Source of the DNA: Apteryx mantelli
Lineage: Eukaryota > Chordata > Aves > Apterygiformes > Apterygidae
Direction of reading: 5' to 3'
Assembly (NCBI RefSeq): GCF_036417845.1
Contig: NC_089980.1
Location: 131,590,516-131,654,515, forward strand
Length of the DNA stretch: 64,000 nucleotides
Under the pieces are notes generated by a model, which was not told the origin of the DNA, did no database searches, and was given only the letters and a program-made list of their open reading frames with translations. This document shows, in pieces, positions 42,591 through 52,007 of this stretch. The position numbers and the translations under genes were made by a program. Each line of letters begins with the position of its first letter. Within the stretch, counting starts at the first letter, position 1.

Positions 42591-42855
42591 TGACGGCGCG
42601 CCTGACGCTTGCCCCGCCCCGTCAGGACCGCCTTGCCACCGCTTGCCCCGCCCCCCGCGTGACACCTCCTCCGCTTAGCCCGCCTCCCGCGTGACGCCCC
42701 GCCCCCGTGCCCCGCCCCCGCGTAACGCTTCCTCCCATGGCCCCGCCTCCGCATATGGCTTCGCCCTCTCGCCCCGCCTCCATGCATCGCCCCGCCTCTC
42801 GCCCCGCCCCGGCGCATGGCCCCGCCCCCGGCGCATGGCCCCGCCCACGCTCCGC
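42590..42855. repeat. Tandem GC-box / TGACG array (degenerate minisatellite)
   Basis: Imperfect repeats of roughly 18-22 bp. The recurring core is ccccgcccc (Sp/KLF GC box) followed by gcgtgacg or gcatgg spacers, for example ccgcgtgacgccccgccccc near 42,687-42,706 and cggcgcatggccccgccc twice near 42,809-42,847. At least eight GC boxes are visible. The array lies directly upstream of SF3B6, between its promoter and the 3' end of TP53I3. It may act as a promoter-proximal Sp1/CREB-type platform. That role is inferred. Confidence 0.7.
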
Positions 42856-43009
42856 AGCCTGTGGCAGGAGCCCGACGATAATGCAAAACGCCGGGGGGAA
42901 AAACCACCGCAAAAGAACCCAAAGCTGCGGCCGGAAGCGGGGGCAGGGCACTTTAGTCTCGCTTAAGGAGCGCTCGCTTGGGTTCCACTCGCGCGTTCAA
43001 GACCCGATG

Positions 43010-43178
43010 CCAAAGCTCCCCCTGTGTCTCTTTATTAGCCGTGCCCTGCCGGACCTCGGCGTATTCCTCCCCTCTGTCCTCCCTCCACCACGAATCGCTC
43101 CCGACCCGGGAGCAGAAACTGCAGCTGCCCCGTTTCGGAAGCATCCGTGACAAATCTGTTTACAGAACGACTCCAGCG
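43010..43178 (-). terminator. TP53I3: TP53I3 3' UTR and poly(A) signal
   Basis: On the minus strand AATAAA lies at 43,036-43,031, about 145 nt after the stop codon. Cleavage near 43,010-43,020 would leave roughly 600 bp to the SF3B6 start codon. Confidence 0.7.
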
Positions 43179-43379
43179 TCAGGCCTTTCCTTCAGACGAA
43201 GGAGGCATTTCGATGACAATTTTGCCGATATTCTTGTTTTCCTCCATGCACCGGTGTGCCTCCGCGATCTCATGCAGAGGGTGGGTGCTGTCCACGAGCG
43301 GCCGGAGCCGCGGGCAGGCGCCTCCGGAGAAACACGGCAGCACGCTTTCCGTGAAGGCCTTCACCAGCTGCTCCTTATA
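43179..43379 (-). CDS. TP53I3: TP53I3 coding exon 5
   Basis: Acceptor ttctcctcag, phase 0, reading [20 protein letters not shown] and on to [18 protein letters not shown], with TGA at 43,181-43,179. The C-terminal PPSSEGKA tail has no counterpart in the human protein as I remember it. Confidence 0.95.
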   Translation of the reverse strand, partial: YKEQLVKAFTESVLPCFSGGACPRLRPLVDSTHPLHEIAEAHRCMEENKNIGKIVIEMPPSSEGKA

Positions 43380-46300
43380 CTGAGGAGAAATCAGAGCGTT
43401 TTGAAGATTATTCCCAATCGTTTCATTCACAGAGGGGTCTCTATGCAGAGCACACAAAATGAGCACGATTCTCGGAGAAACTCTAACTTTCTGACGCTAT
43501 CAGAGGGAGACAGACGTATAAACGCCTGCAAGGTGTAAATTGCAAAGGAGAAGAAAGCTTTTAGATGAACTATATTGCCAGAGGATGAAATTCTCTTTAT
43601 ACTCAATTCTCTTGAGTATAAACTCAAAGTAGCATCATTTAAAACTCAGATTGATAAAACTCTTGAGACTGTTATGGATTAGCTCATGGACAGAATCCAT
43701 CCTAGGGCTTTTTGTGTAATATCTGAGAATTTTCCAAATAAAGTCATTTTTTATTGATAATTTCTGGGTATCCAAATGGACTTGGTCTCTACTCTGAAAA
43801 ATGTGGTTCTAGATCATTTAATCGGGGTTCTTCTCTCCCCTGCTCCAACTTCAAGTTGTCTGATCTTTTACATTTTGCTTCTTTGAGGACTAATTTTTCA
43901 AGTACAGTACTTCAGAAGTACATATATGTAATCCTGGGTATTATTCCTCTGATTTCAATAGTTATAAATGGGAAGCATTTGATGCGAGTAGAAAAAAGAA
44001 AAATATAACTTAATTTTGCAATGTTTTCCAAGGTAGGTAATAACAGTTCAAGGTGTTTTTTCTGGTGATAATGCTTTAGATTCTACTTTAGCACAGATGT
44101 CAGAAGAAAGCTCTCAAAACTATCACAGATTTTAAGATCAAACTGCATACACTGTTGATAGTCATTACTTGCCTCTTTTTTTCGTGATCTTAATAGACTC
44201 GTATGGATGCTCCCTCTTTTGGAAAGCAACCTTGCAAACAAATCTCCATGTACTTCACCTCCGCTCAGTAGTCCATATATAATCCACCGGCCATCAGTAC
44301 TCAGACAGTTGAGATTCTTCTCCCAGTATGAGCCACCAACACAATCTAAAATAATATCTACTCCAGAACCTCAAGTGGAAACAGAAAAGAGTTCAGCAAA
44401 TGTAGTCTGGATGCATTAAATGTAGGATAATTTCAGACAACACTAAAACCTTGTTTTCTATAGGTACAGAGCCAATCCTGAAATTCTTATTTAAATCATT
44501 CTAGTGAAATTAGGATTTGGAACAATGATTTATAAAGAATTTTAGAATCAGGCACAAAAAAAGAATGATACATATATACAGATGCAGAGCTCCATTATAA
44601 ACTATGACCCAAATGCTTGGAGAAAGCTCTTTTTTTCTAACAGTAAGAAAACTTAAGTTTTTGTGCCTGTATTCAAACACTCACAAAGACAAGTGCTAGG
44701 ATTTGTTTTCACAGTTCAATTTGTGGAAGCAAAAAGAATATAAGCCCACTTTTTACACCCAGAATGAACACAAAGCCAAAGGGAGTCCATGCAGAAAAAA
44801 AAGCCCAATTAAACTAACAAAAGATACTTTCCTGGGCTGAACAGGACATTAGGTTGTGCTAATACAGTCATTACTTACTGTCTGCTCCTTCACTAACTAA
44901 GGTGAAACCTCCCTCCATGCTAAATCCATGCCTGTTAAAGAAATGCTATTCTGACATTGAGTCTATTTTTGCAAGCCCAAGTAGAGTTTTGTTGAAATCA
45001 ATACTTTCCAAGATGAAATGTAGTGTACAATACTTAAAAGAAAGTTAGGATAGGAAGTGAAGAATGTCACACTGAATTGAGATGAGGTAGGGTTTAGTAA
45101 ACCAATGTGGAATTTGGCCAGGAGCTTGTTATTCTTGGGGAAAAAAAGAAGTCATAAGACTTCTGGCATTCTCTTCTCAATGTCTCTTGTATAGCAGATT
45201 CAATACGATGGATTCCCAACCCTGTCCAGCACCAGAGGGAGCACAAAAAATTTGCAGTCAGTCACATGCCTCTGCAAAATCAGTCTCTTTGAAAAGATGA
45301 TGGAAACTCCTGGTTGAAATTGAATTGTTGCTTTAGGAGGTATAGACTGTTCCTCAGTATTATATCTTTCACTTAGAGGATCTTACCTTGGGTGAATGCC
45401 AAGACCTTTTCACTGAAATCTTCGGTCTTGTAGTTGAAGCCCGCAGCTGCTCCAAGGTTTGCTGTTGCTTTGAGTTTCTCTTGAGTTCCTGCTGTTACAA
45501 TGGGAATAGCTTTTGCCAGTCTTACCAGTTGAATGGCCGCTATACCAACTCCACTAGCTCCAGCATGGATCAACACTGTCTCACCCTTCTGTATTTTACC
45601 TGAGGGAGGGCATAAGGGAACTGATTACCATTTGGCATCACCTTTGGATTAAAACATGATCAAGGGGGACAAAACTGAATAGCAAGCTGAAAGAGATGTC
45701 CTTGACCAGTAGGTTTTGACCAGTATGACATCTTCATATCCTTAATAAAAGAAACTAATCCAGAACTAATACGACTAGCACTGTACAGCCAGAACTTCAT
45801 TTTGCTGACTTCATTGGAACGGCTTCACTTAGCCCTGTCCAGTTCTGGGCATCCATGACAAAGCGGCTTAGGTGAGTGCAGTCAGCCTTTTTATACTGGG
45901 ACTGTCAACTGCTATCAACGGAAAATACACTCAGTTGATACTGAGAAATCAGGCATTCAACAGCTGAGAAATGCCAGAAGTGCTGGGTAACTTTAAGGAC
46001 CAATTCTACCTGTTGTTTTACCATCTACCAGTTACAGAATCACAGAATCGCTGAGGTTGGAAGGGACCTCTGGAGATCATCTAGTCCAACCCCCCTGCTC
46101 AAGCAGGGTCACCTAGAGCACATTGCACAGGATTGCATCCAGGCGCGTTTTGAATATCTCCAGAGAAGGAGACTCCACCACCTCTCTGGGCAACCTGTTC
46201 CAGTGCTCTGTCACCCTCACAGTGAAAAAGTTTTTCCTCATGTTCAGATGGAATTGTCTGTGTTTCAGTTTGTGCCCATTGCCTCGCGTCCTGTCGCTGG

Positions 46301-48444
46301 GCACCACTGAAAAGAGTCTGGTCCCATCCTCTCGACACCCTCCCTTCAGATACTTGTACACGTTGATAAGATCTCCTCTCAGCCTTCTCTTCTCCAGGCT
46401 AAACAGGCCCAGCTCTCTCAGCCTTTCCTCGTAAGAGAGATGCTCCAGTCCCTTAATCATCTTTGTAGCCCTTCGCTGCACTTGCTCCAGTAGTGCCACA
46501 TCCCTCTTGTACTGGGGAGCCCAGAACTGGACGCAGTACTCCAGATGTGGCCTCCCCAGGGCTGAGTAGAGGGGGAGAATCACCTCCCTCGACCTGCTGG
46601 CAACACTCTTCCTGATGCACCCCGGCATACCATTGGCCTTCTTGGCCACAAGGGCACATTGCTGCCTCATGCTTAACTTGGTGTCCACCAGCACTCCCAG
46701 GTCCTTCTCTGCAGAGCTGCTTGTCCTAACATGTTTGTTTGTGTCCTACTGCGTGCTGCTGGAAGTAGGACACCTAACAGTCCTTGAGACGTGGTCCTAA
46801 TTGACTACAGACCTCCAAGAAACAACAGTGCAAGCTTCACGGTGCTCCTCAGCTGGTGTATTTCTGTCCTGAAATTGAGCCTGCATTCAGGATAGTGAGA
46901 AAAGTTACTTCTCTGTACTCCTGTTTTCTAGTGAAGCTTTCAAGTACTACTGCTGAAGAGAGTAGGAAAGGATATTTGTCAGCTGAGGAAAACCCTGGAA
47001 AGTGCTACTGTTACCATCCCTGTAGCATATTTTAAAAATGAAGAGTGTAAGCTTATACCTGTTTTAAATCAGCTAAGAGGGAATTTTACCTACAATTAAT
47101 TTTTTTCTGAACCAAGATACAAGAAGATGTTGTCTAATATAATTCCACAGGCAATACAGGACATAGTCTAACAAGTCTTAGTGAGCAAGTTCATGATATG
47201 GTCATCCTTGTAGTGAAGGCAAATCTTTTGACATAGGATTTTTCAGTAGTTTGGAGAACACACAAGTTATTTCAGGGTTTAGTCTTAGTGGAAATTGTGA
47301 TTCAAGCCAAGAAACATAGAGGCAAAGAAAAGTCAACCACCTTCCATATTCTTCCTTGTAAATACACAATCTGTGGCCAGTGTTTCAGAATTTGGGTCTG
47401 GCATACCTAATTCTGACCAGATAGGTAAAAAGACTTTATGAATTGAGCGACAGAGAAAAGGCTCTTCAAAAGCAAATAACATTCAAATGGAGACAAAAAA
47501 CAGAGCATTTAATAAAAGAAATGAAGACCTGCTGTTTTGATGGGATGGATTTGCAAATGCATCTCTCACCTACAAAATGCAGCAACTGGAAGGCTGTTAG
47601 CCAGGCTTCGGGAATGGCTGCAGCCTGAATAAAAGTCATATCATTTGGAATGGGCATCAGGTAGCCTTCGGGTACTGTAACATATTCTGCCTGGCCACCT
47701 CCGGAGAGCAGAGCCATTACCGCATCGCCAATCTTCCACCGGCCCTCGCAACCAGGTCCAAACCCAGCCACAATCCCAGCTGCTTCTAAGCCTAAAATCT
47801 CACTTGCTCCTTTTGGGGGAGGGTACGTCCCTCTCCTCTAAAACAAAACAAAACAAGAGAGAGGGAGATGTTATGGTCTCCGGTTGCAGAGCATGCCTTT
47901 CAGCTCGAATTAGAGCAGCTCAGACAAGAGTTTGACAGAACGTGATTTTTTCCATGTTGGATTTCAGCCAAGGGAACATTTCTGCATTCATCTCTAATAC
48001 CCGAGGAATGGTCTAAGCATCCAGACAGACTGAGGCTCCAGTTTTACAGCTCTTCTCAAAAGACAGCTGCCTTTCCATGCCACCCAGAAGCACCATGGTC
48101 CCAGCATCACAATGACCCAGACAGAAACATTTATCTACTGATTCAACACGCCTCTTCTTTCAGCCCTATGAACGTTTCCTTGGAAGTCTCCCATCCAAAT
48201 GTTCACCAGGCCTCTTTTAACTTTTCAGGTTTGTCATGACTTTAGGTGGGGACTTGCAAATTTGAGGTAGTTTTCAGGTGCATAAATCCACTTAACGTAC
48301 ACATACCTGGAGTAAATCAGCCCTATTCAGAGCGCTGGCAGAGACCTTCACAAGCACTTCTCCTTCTCCTGGATGTGGTTTCATCACTTCTTTCACATAG
48401 AGATTCTCTGGGCCTCCTGGGCAATCAAAATACACTGCCAACAT
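43179..48444 (-). CDS. TP53I3: TP53I3 (PIG3) NADPH quinone oxidoreductase
   Basis: Medium-chain dehydrogenase/reductase of the zeta-crystallin-like quinone oxidoreductase branch. It reduces ortho-quinones with NADPH and is linked to p53-dependent redox stress and DNA-damage responses, mainly in the cytosol. Five coding exons on the minus strand (48,307-48,444; 47,570-47,837; 45,387-45,599; 44,173-44,369; 43,179-43,379) join in phase to 338 codons, slightly longer than the 332 of human as I recall. The N-terminal GroES-like fold opens [20 protein letters not shown]. The Rossmann NADPH motif AGASGVG spans residues 148-154, with Ser151 conserved. [13 protein letters not shown] follows, and the end is [17 protein letters not shown], the last residues being an extra tail. 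Intron 4 is GC-AG. A CR1 LINE sits in intron 2. A 5' non-coding exon is implied by an acceptor directly before the ATG. Confidence 0.96.
43380..44172 (-). other. TP53I3 intron 4 (GC-AG type)
   Basis: The donor reads GAG|gcaagtaat and the acceptor ctcctcag. A GT donor is absent at the position required by frame and protein alignment. 793 bp, with no repeat family recognised. Confidence 0.85.
44173..44369 (-). CDS. TP53I3: TP53I3 coding exon 4
   Basis: Acceptor tgtttccacttgag. Two bases complete Gly, then [18 protein letters not shown] and on to SLLRSRKKE. The exon must end at GAG, 44,173, for phase 0 and for agreement with the family (RSR-three residues-YK). That makes the donor GC. 197 bp. 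Confidence 0.93.
45387..45599 (-). CDS. TP53I3: TP53I3 coding exon 3
   Basis: Acceptor gccctccctcag, phase 1. The exon carries the nucleotide-binding loop ([17 protein letters not shown]) and [18 protein letters not shown], with donor gtaaga. 213 bp. Confidence 0.97.
45600..47569 (-). other. TP53I3 intron 2
   Basis: Donor gtgagaga, acceptor gccctccctcag, about 2 kb. The CR1 fragment makes up roughly a third of it. The rest is AT-rich with no recognised content. Confidence 0.9.
46031..46722 (-). mobile_element. CR1 LINE, 5'-truncated, in TP53I3 intron 2
   Basis: Non-LTR retrotransposon of the chicken repeat 1 clade, on the minus strand and so in the same orientation as the host gene. The ORF2 C-terminus is open from at least 46,694 to 46,113 (193 codons) without stop or frameshift. 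It includes [49 protein letters not shown] and [18 protein letters not shown], ending DAILCNVL. The same frame extends upstream to about 46,722 ([11 protein letters not shown]). After the stop comes the short CR1 3' UTR, which ends in the characteristic tandem octamer-like tail (attctgtgattctgtaac on the minus strand). No reverse transcriptase catalytic region remains, so it cannot move by itself. The intact frame suggests a fairly recent insertion. Confidence 0.95.
47570..47837 (-). CDS. TP53I3: TP53I3 coding exon 2
   Basis: Acceptor gttttgttttag, phase 0, reading [20 protein letters not shown], then [20 protein letters not shown], and [18 protein letters not shown], ending with one base of the next codon before donor gtgaga. 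It includes the ILGLEAAG and GD-V-AL segments typical of quinone oxidoreductases. 268 bp. Confidence 0.97.
48307..48444 (-). CDS. TP53I3: TP53I3 coding exon 1
   Basis: Start chosen at 48,444 ([11 protein letters not shown]) because it matches the family N-terminus. An acceptor (ggttttttttag) lies just six bases upstream of the ATG, so the in-frame ATG further upstream ([10 protein letters not shown]) lies in intron sequence. The exon ends ALNRADLLQ with donor gtatgt. Confidence 0.95.
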
Positions 48445-48450
48445 TTTCTC

Positions 48451-51400
48451 TAAAAAAAACCCCAAAGACAGCATGAAGGCAGATACGCTTACGTGTTGCT
48501 GGACAATCTCTGCTCAGTGTTAAGATACAGCGATGTGCAACCACCACAAAGCCTCAGTATCTCTGAAGGACAGAGGGCTCCACAGATGTCACTTGTTGAC
48601 AGATAATACAAACTGAAACAGTTTGAAGGTAAAAGTGAAAGCTGAGGAGTTACAATGCAATGAAATACGTTAAAATTGGGCCATCACATATTGTTGCAAA
48701 AGCCATTTGGTAAAACACAAAGATCACATTGCATCAAGTCACACATTGCCCTAACCCTGCACAGAGCTGGGTGTGCGTGGCACCAGCACTGCCCACCCAC
48801 CCGTGTTAACTGTAAAAGGTAGCATGGAAATGAAAAAAAAATGCCTTTGCTTGGGACTTATTGCAAAATTAGGGCTCTAGTGCTCAAAAGACCTCACAGG
48901 CCCTTAAAACAGTAGATGCAAACAGAATTTTAAAATCCCTAGCAGAAAGATTCTTTGTTTGACACACTTAAACTCATGCAAGGGTTGCTTTATGGTTCAG
49001 CCCTTGGATGGCAACTTGGGGATATGCCCAGGAACACCAGCGAGTTAGCCTGAATGAAAGATAGCAAATGGTGGAAAATTTTCCTATATATTTTCCATGC
49101 CTCAGCAGGAGATTCCTGCCCTCCTGACCTGCTGCAGTAAGGGGTGCCACGATCGCAGGAACTTCCACGTAACTCCTCAGAAACAGCGTTTCTGGGTTCC
49201 TCCCTTGTGGCACCAAGAACTTGCTAAGACGTGCTGAATTGCCAAGCGTTTGTCCACCTGGCAGAATCACATCCGGAGGAGTCGTCCCTCCGTCCCCATG
49301 GGTGCTGGGTGGAAGGCGAAGAGAAGAAGGGAACGATGGGACCATCTGTGTTATTTCCCATGCTGAATACAGTACAGACCCCCTGCGCACGCATGAGTGC
49401 AAGGCAAGGCTCTGAGCCACACTCTGGCCAAGTAAACAAACTGCGTGATATACCCTAATTCCCTCTGTAAAATTACTTGGATGATGATACCTGCATGAAA
49501 AAAGTGCATGCTTAAGTGTTTGGTCTAAGACTAAATACACAGACCAACCAACCCCTTGAAACCTTGGGAATGTCAATCCCCACAGGGTGGTGCTGTGTGG
49601 CTATTTTATTGTGAATAAACAATCGCCACCAATTATTAATGTAAGATTTAACGTAAAGAAAGGCTTTTCTTTCTGACAACTGTTTATTTGTTGTTTTCAG
49701 CTACTTTAATCCCACCAAATTTGCCTGTTTTAGCACAGAAATTGATTGGAAAGCCAGCTCTGCCGCGACAAGAGCCCACCAGATACCATCTCATAATACC
49801 TGCTCCTATTCTCTTTACCTTTCCAAATGGAATGAATTAAAAATCAGATGCAAAATTAGGGCTTTTTAGAGTGTTGTATCTACCCCATAGTCCCTTTGCG
49901 AACACAGTCCACAAACCCACATTTTTTATAAATGCTCGTCTTTGTTGCTAGAGGCAGACCCACAAAAGTATAAGAAAAATTATAGTGAAGATACCAATAC
50001 CTACATTGCCTTCAAATGCACAGAACAAATGAACAAGTAAGAACAGAAAATCTTGCTCATTCCTATTTTTGCTTCACCCCCTAAATTCCAGAGATGGCCC
50101 GCGATAGGAAAACTATTTGAAAATAGTGATTTTAAAGTCAGTCCCTTTCAAAAACAAAGTTTCTCCTAAGTGCAACTATTTCAAATCATCAGATCTGTTA
50201 GTAGTGGCCCAAAACAACAATTTAAAGCAGATATTTGGGTCTTGGCTACAGTTTATGACTGACCTTTTTCCTGGAAAGAAGGGAATACTTTCTCCACAGT
50301 GGGATGAACCCCAACCTGTCCTTGGGAACAGAGTTTGATCCCATTTCCTCCTCTCCGAGCTCAGCCCCTAGAATCAGCTATTCCCAAGCAAGTTAAGGGG
50401 GTGGAAAGAAGGAAGCTGTGCTTTATGTTGGAGGGAAAACCACAAACAGAGTCAGAAATATTGGTTCGTTTCACCATTACTTCTCCCTACGGACTTGTCT
50501 GTTCCACTGATCAAGGCAGAAATCTCCTTTTCCCTTTGACAACGATGTAGAGGTCTAAGGCTCCCCCCATGGGAAACAGGGAAGTTCGGTCTGATGCCTT
50601 TACTGAGCTATTTGGCATCTATCTGTGCAACTGGTGTGTATTTGTATGTTCCTAAGCAAAGTATTTAATTGCTGTTTTGATTTCTGAACTCTGAATAGTG
50701 CAGACTGGTTTTACTGAAATTGCATTAAGGGCATGTGAGCTGTTACTAGGGCTTATGCTATATACCCACCTCTGGAGGGTTTATTATGCGCTCATTCCCG
50801 CAAAAGCACAACATTAAAGTTTACTGTTTTGTGTCCATCAGCCCATTGCATTTCTACCTGATGTTTCAGCTGCCTCATCTCACCTCTTTGTTGAGCTTTG
50901 CCATTTCCCACAGTGGGAGAAGGATCAGATTATTCCTTTTTCTGTATCCTAGTTGCCAGCTCTTGAGTATTTGAGAGTTGTCAGGGAATAAAAATGACAC
51001 TTCCGAGTATTTAAGAAATTAGAAATATGTCTGTCCCTGTGTGGTCTTCTCCAGTGGATTTTTTTTCCTCTTGATTTTGAGATTTTTTGATTCAGGCTTT
51101 TAAACTTTGAGACCAAACTCATTTTAAAACAAATGAGCCAAAAATTCATTTGTTCTCACAGGACTCCAAGAGCTAGTACCCCACTTGTTTCTGCAGATGA
51201 AAAGATCATGGTCTTCTCCATGGCCTGGTCTTCTCGAGCCTGCTCTTCACCTGGTGGTCTAGCCAGAGCCTCAGTTGTCCCCCCTATATTAATGGGTTCA
51301 CTCCCACGTGGATTCTTTGTGGTCCAACAATTTGAAGAGTCTCATTAAAGCCTGGTAATAACATTGTCCCTCTTCCTCAGAAGAGGGAAGAAGGAAGAGA

Positions 51401-51470
51401 GAACTCCACAATCCACTACAGTTTTAAAACTTTGTATAGCAGTCGATGACAATGCAGATTGCTATGTTAA
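48451..51470. other. TP53I3 5' region and intergenic DNA to PFN4
   Basis: It should contain the TP53I3 5' UTR exon and promoter, but no CpG island or clear core promoter is visible. The longest unassigned open frame of the window, 200 codons on the minus strand at 48,974-49,576, lies here. It has no recognisable domain, repeat signature or splice context. The rest is AT-rich. Confidence 0.5.
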
Positions 51471-51479
51471 AAAAAGTGT

Positions 51480-51978
51480 TTTATTTGTAATATTCAAAGG
51501 TACACAGGGCAATCTGAAAACTTGTTAATACAATCATTTCCTTAGTCCCCTGGGCTTGTGAGGCTGTGCATAGCTGAGAGAAATGCTATGACAGAACTGT
51601 CTCTGCTTAGGGAGATTCCTAATTTTCCGATCTGGAAATAGGCTAAAAGACAACATATGAAAAATTAAGCATCTTAAACCAAGTGTCTTGAGGACATCAC
51701 TCTCAATTCTATTAAGAAACTTACTTTTAGCGTAGTCCTCTTATAAGCAGTGTACCTTCAAGTGCTATTGAAAAAAACAGAAAAAGAACCTTAACCCCCA
51801 AGAAAAGCCAGCAGGATTTTGGCTGATTCCCCCCCAGTAGAGGCTTCGCTCAGCGGTTGGGATGTTGTAAAACAGCAGACAGTTTCTTGCTTGAATTTGA
51901 TAATACTTCAAACTTCTGTATTTGATTTCGCAGTGCACAGTCCTTATGTGCTTGATGAAGTTCAAGTTTTCTGTTGAT
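51480..51978 (-). terminator. PFN4: PFN4 3' UTR and poly(A) signal
   Basis: Minus-strand AATAAA at 51,485-51,480, about 490 nt after the stop, is the first canonical signal. Confidence 0.55.
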
Positions 51979-52007
51979 TCAGCTACCCTTCTCTCTAAAG
52001 TAGTCTG
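51979..52007 (-). CDS. PFN4: PFN4 coding exon 4 (29 bp microexon-like CDS)
   Basis: Acceptor atgtttttgtag, phase 1. The 29 coding bases give ADYFREKGS and TGA at 51,981-51,979. It matches the DYLRKKGS end of mammalian PFN4. Too short for an ordinary open-frame search. Confidence 0.88.

Noticed and set aside
42366-43150. Several 90-150 codon frames on both strands upstream of SF3B6
   Set aside because: They read through the GC-box repeat array, so the repetitive translations (for example GGGARGG-type) come from the repeat.
48292-48474. Upstream in-frame ATG ([10 protein letters not shown]) as the TP53I3 start
   Set aside because: A strong acceptor (poly-T then AG) lies between it and the conserved MLAVYF start, so it is most likely intronic.
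48445-51500. A TGYCC pentanucleotide p53-response microsatellite as in the human TP53I3 promoter
   Set aside because: Looked for and not seen. The region has no such tandem repeat, and the true promoter position is unknown.
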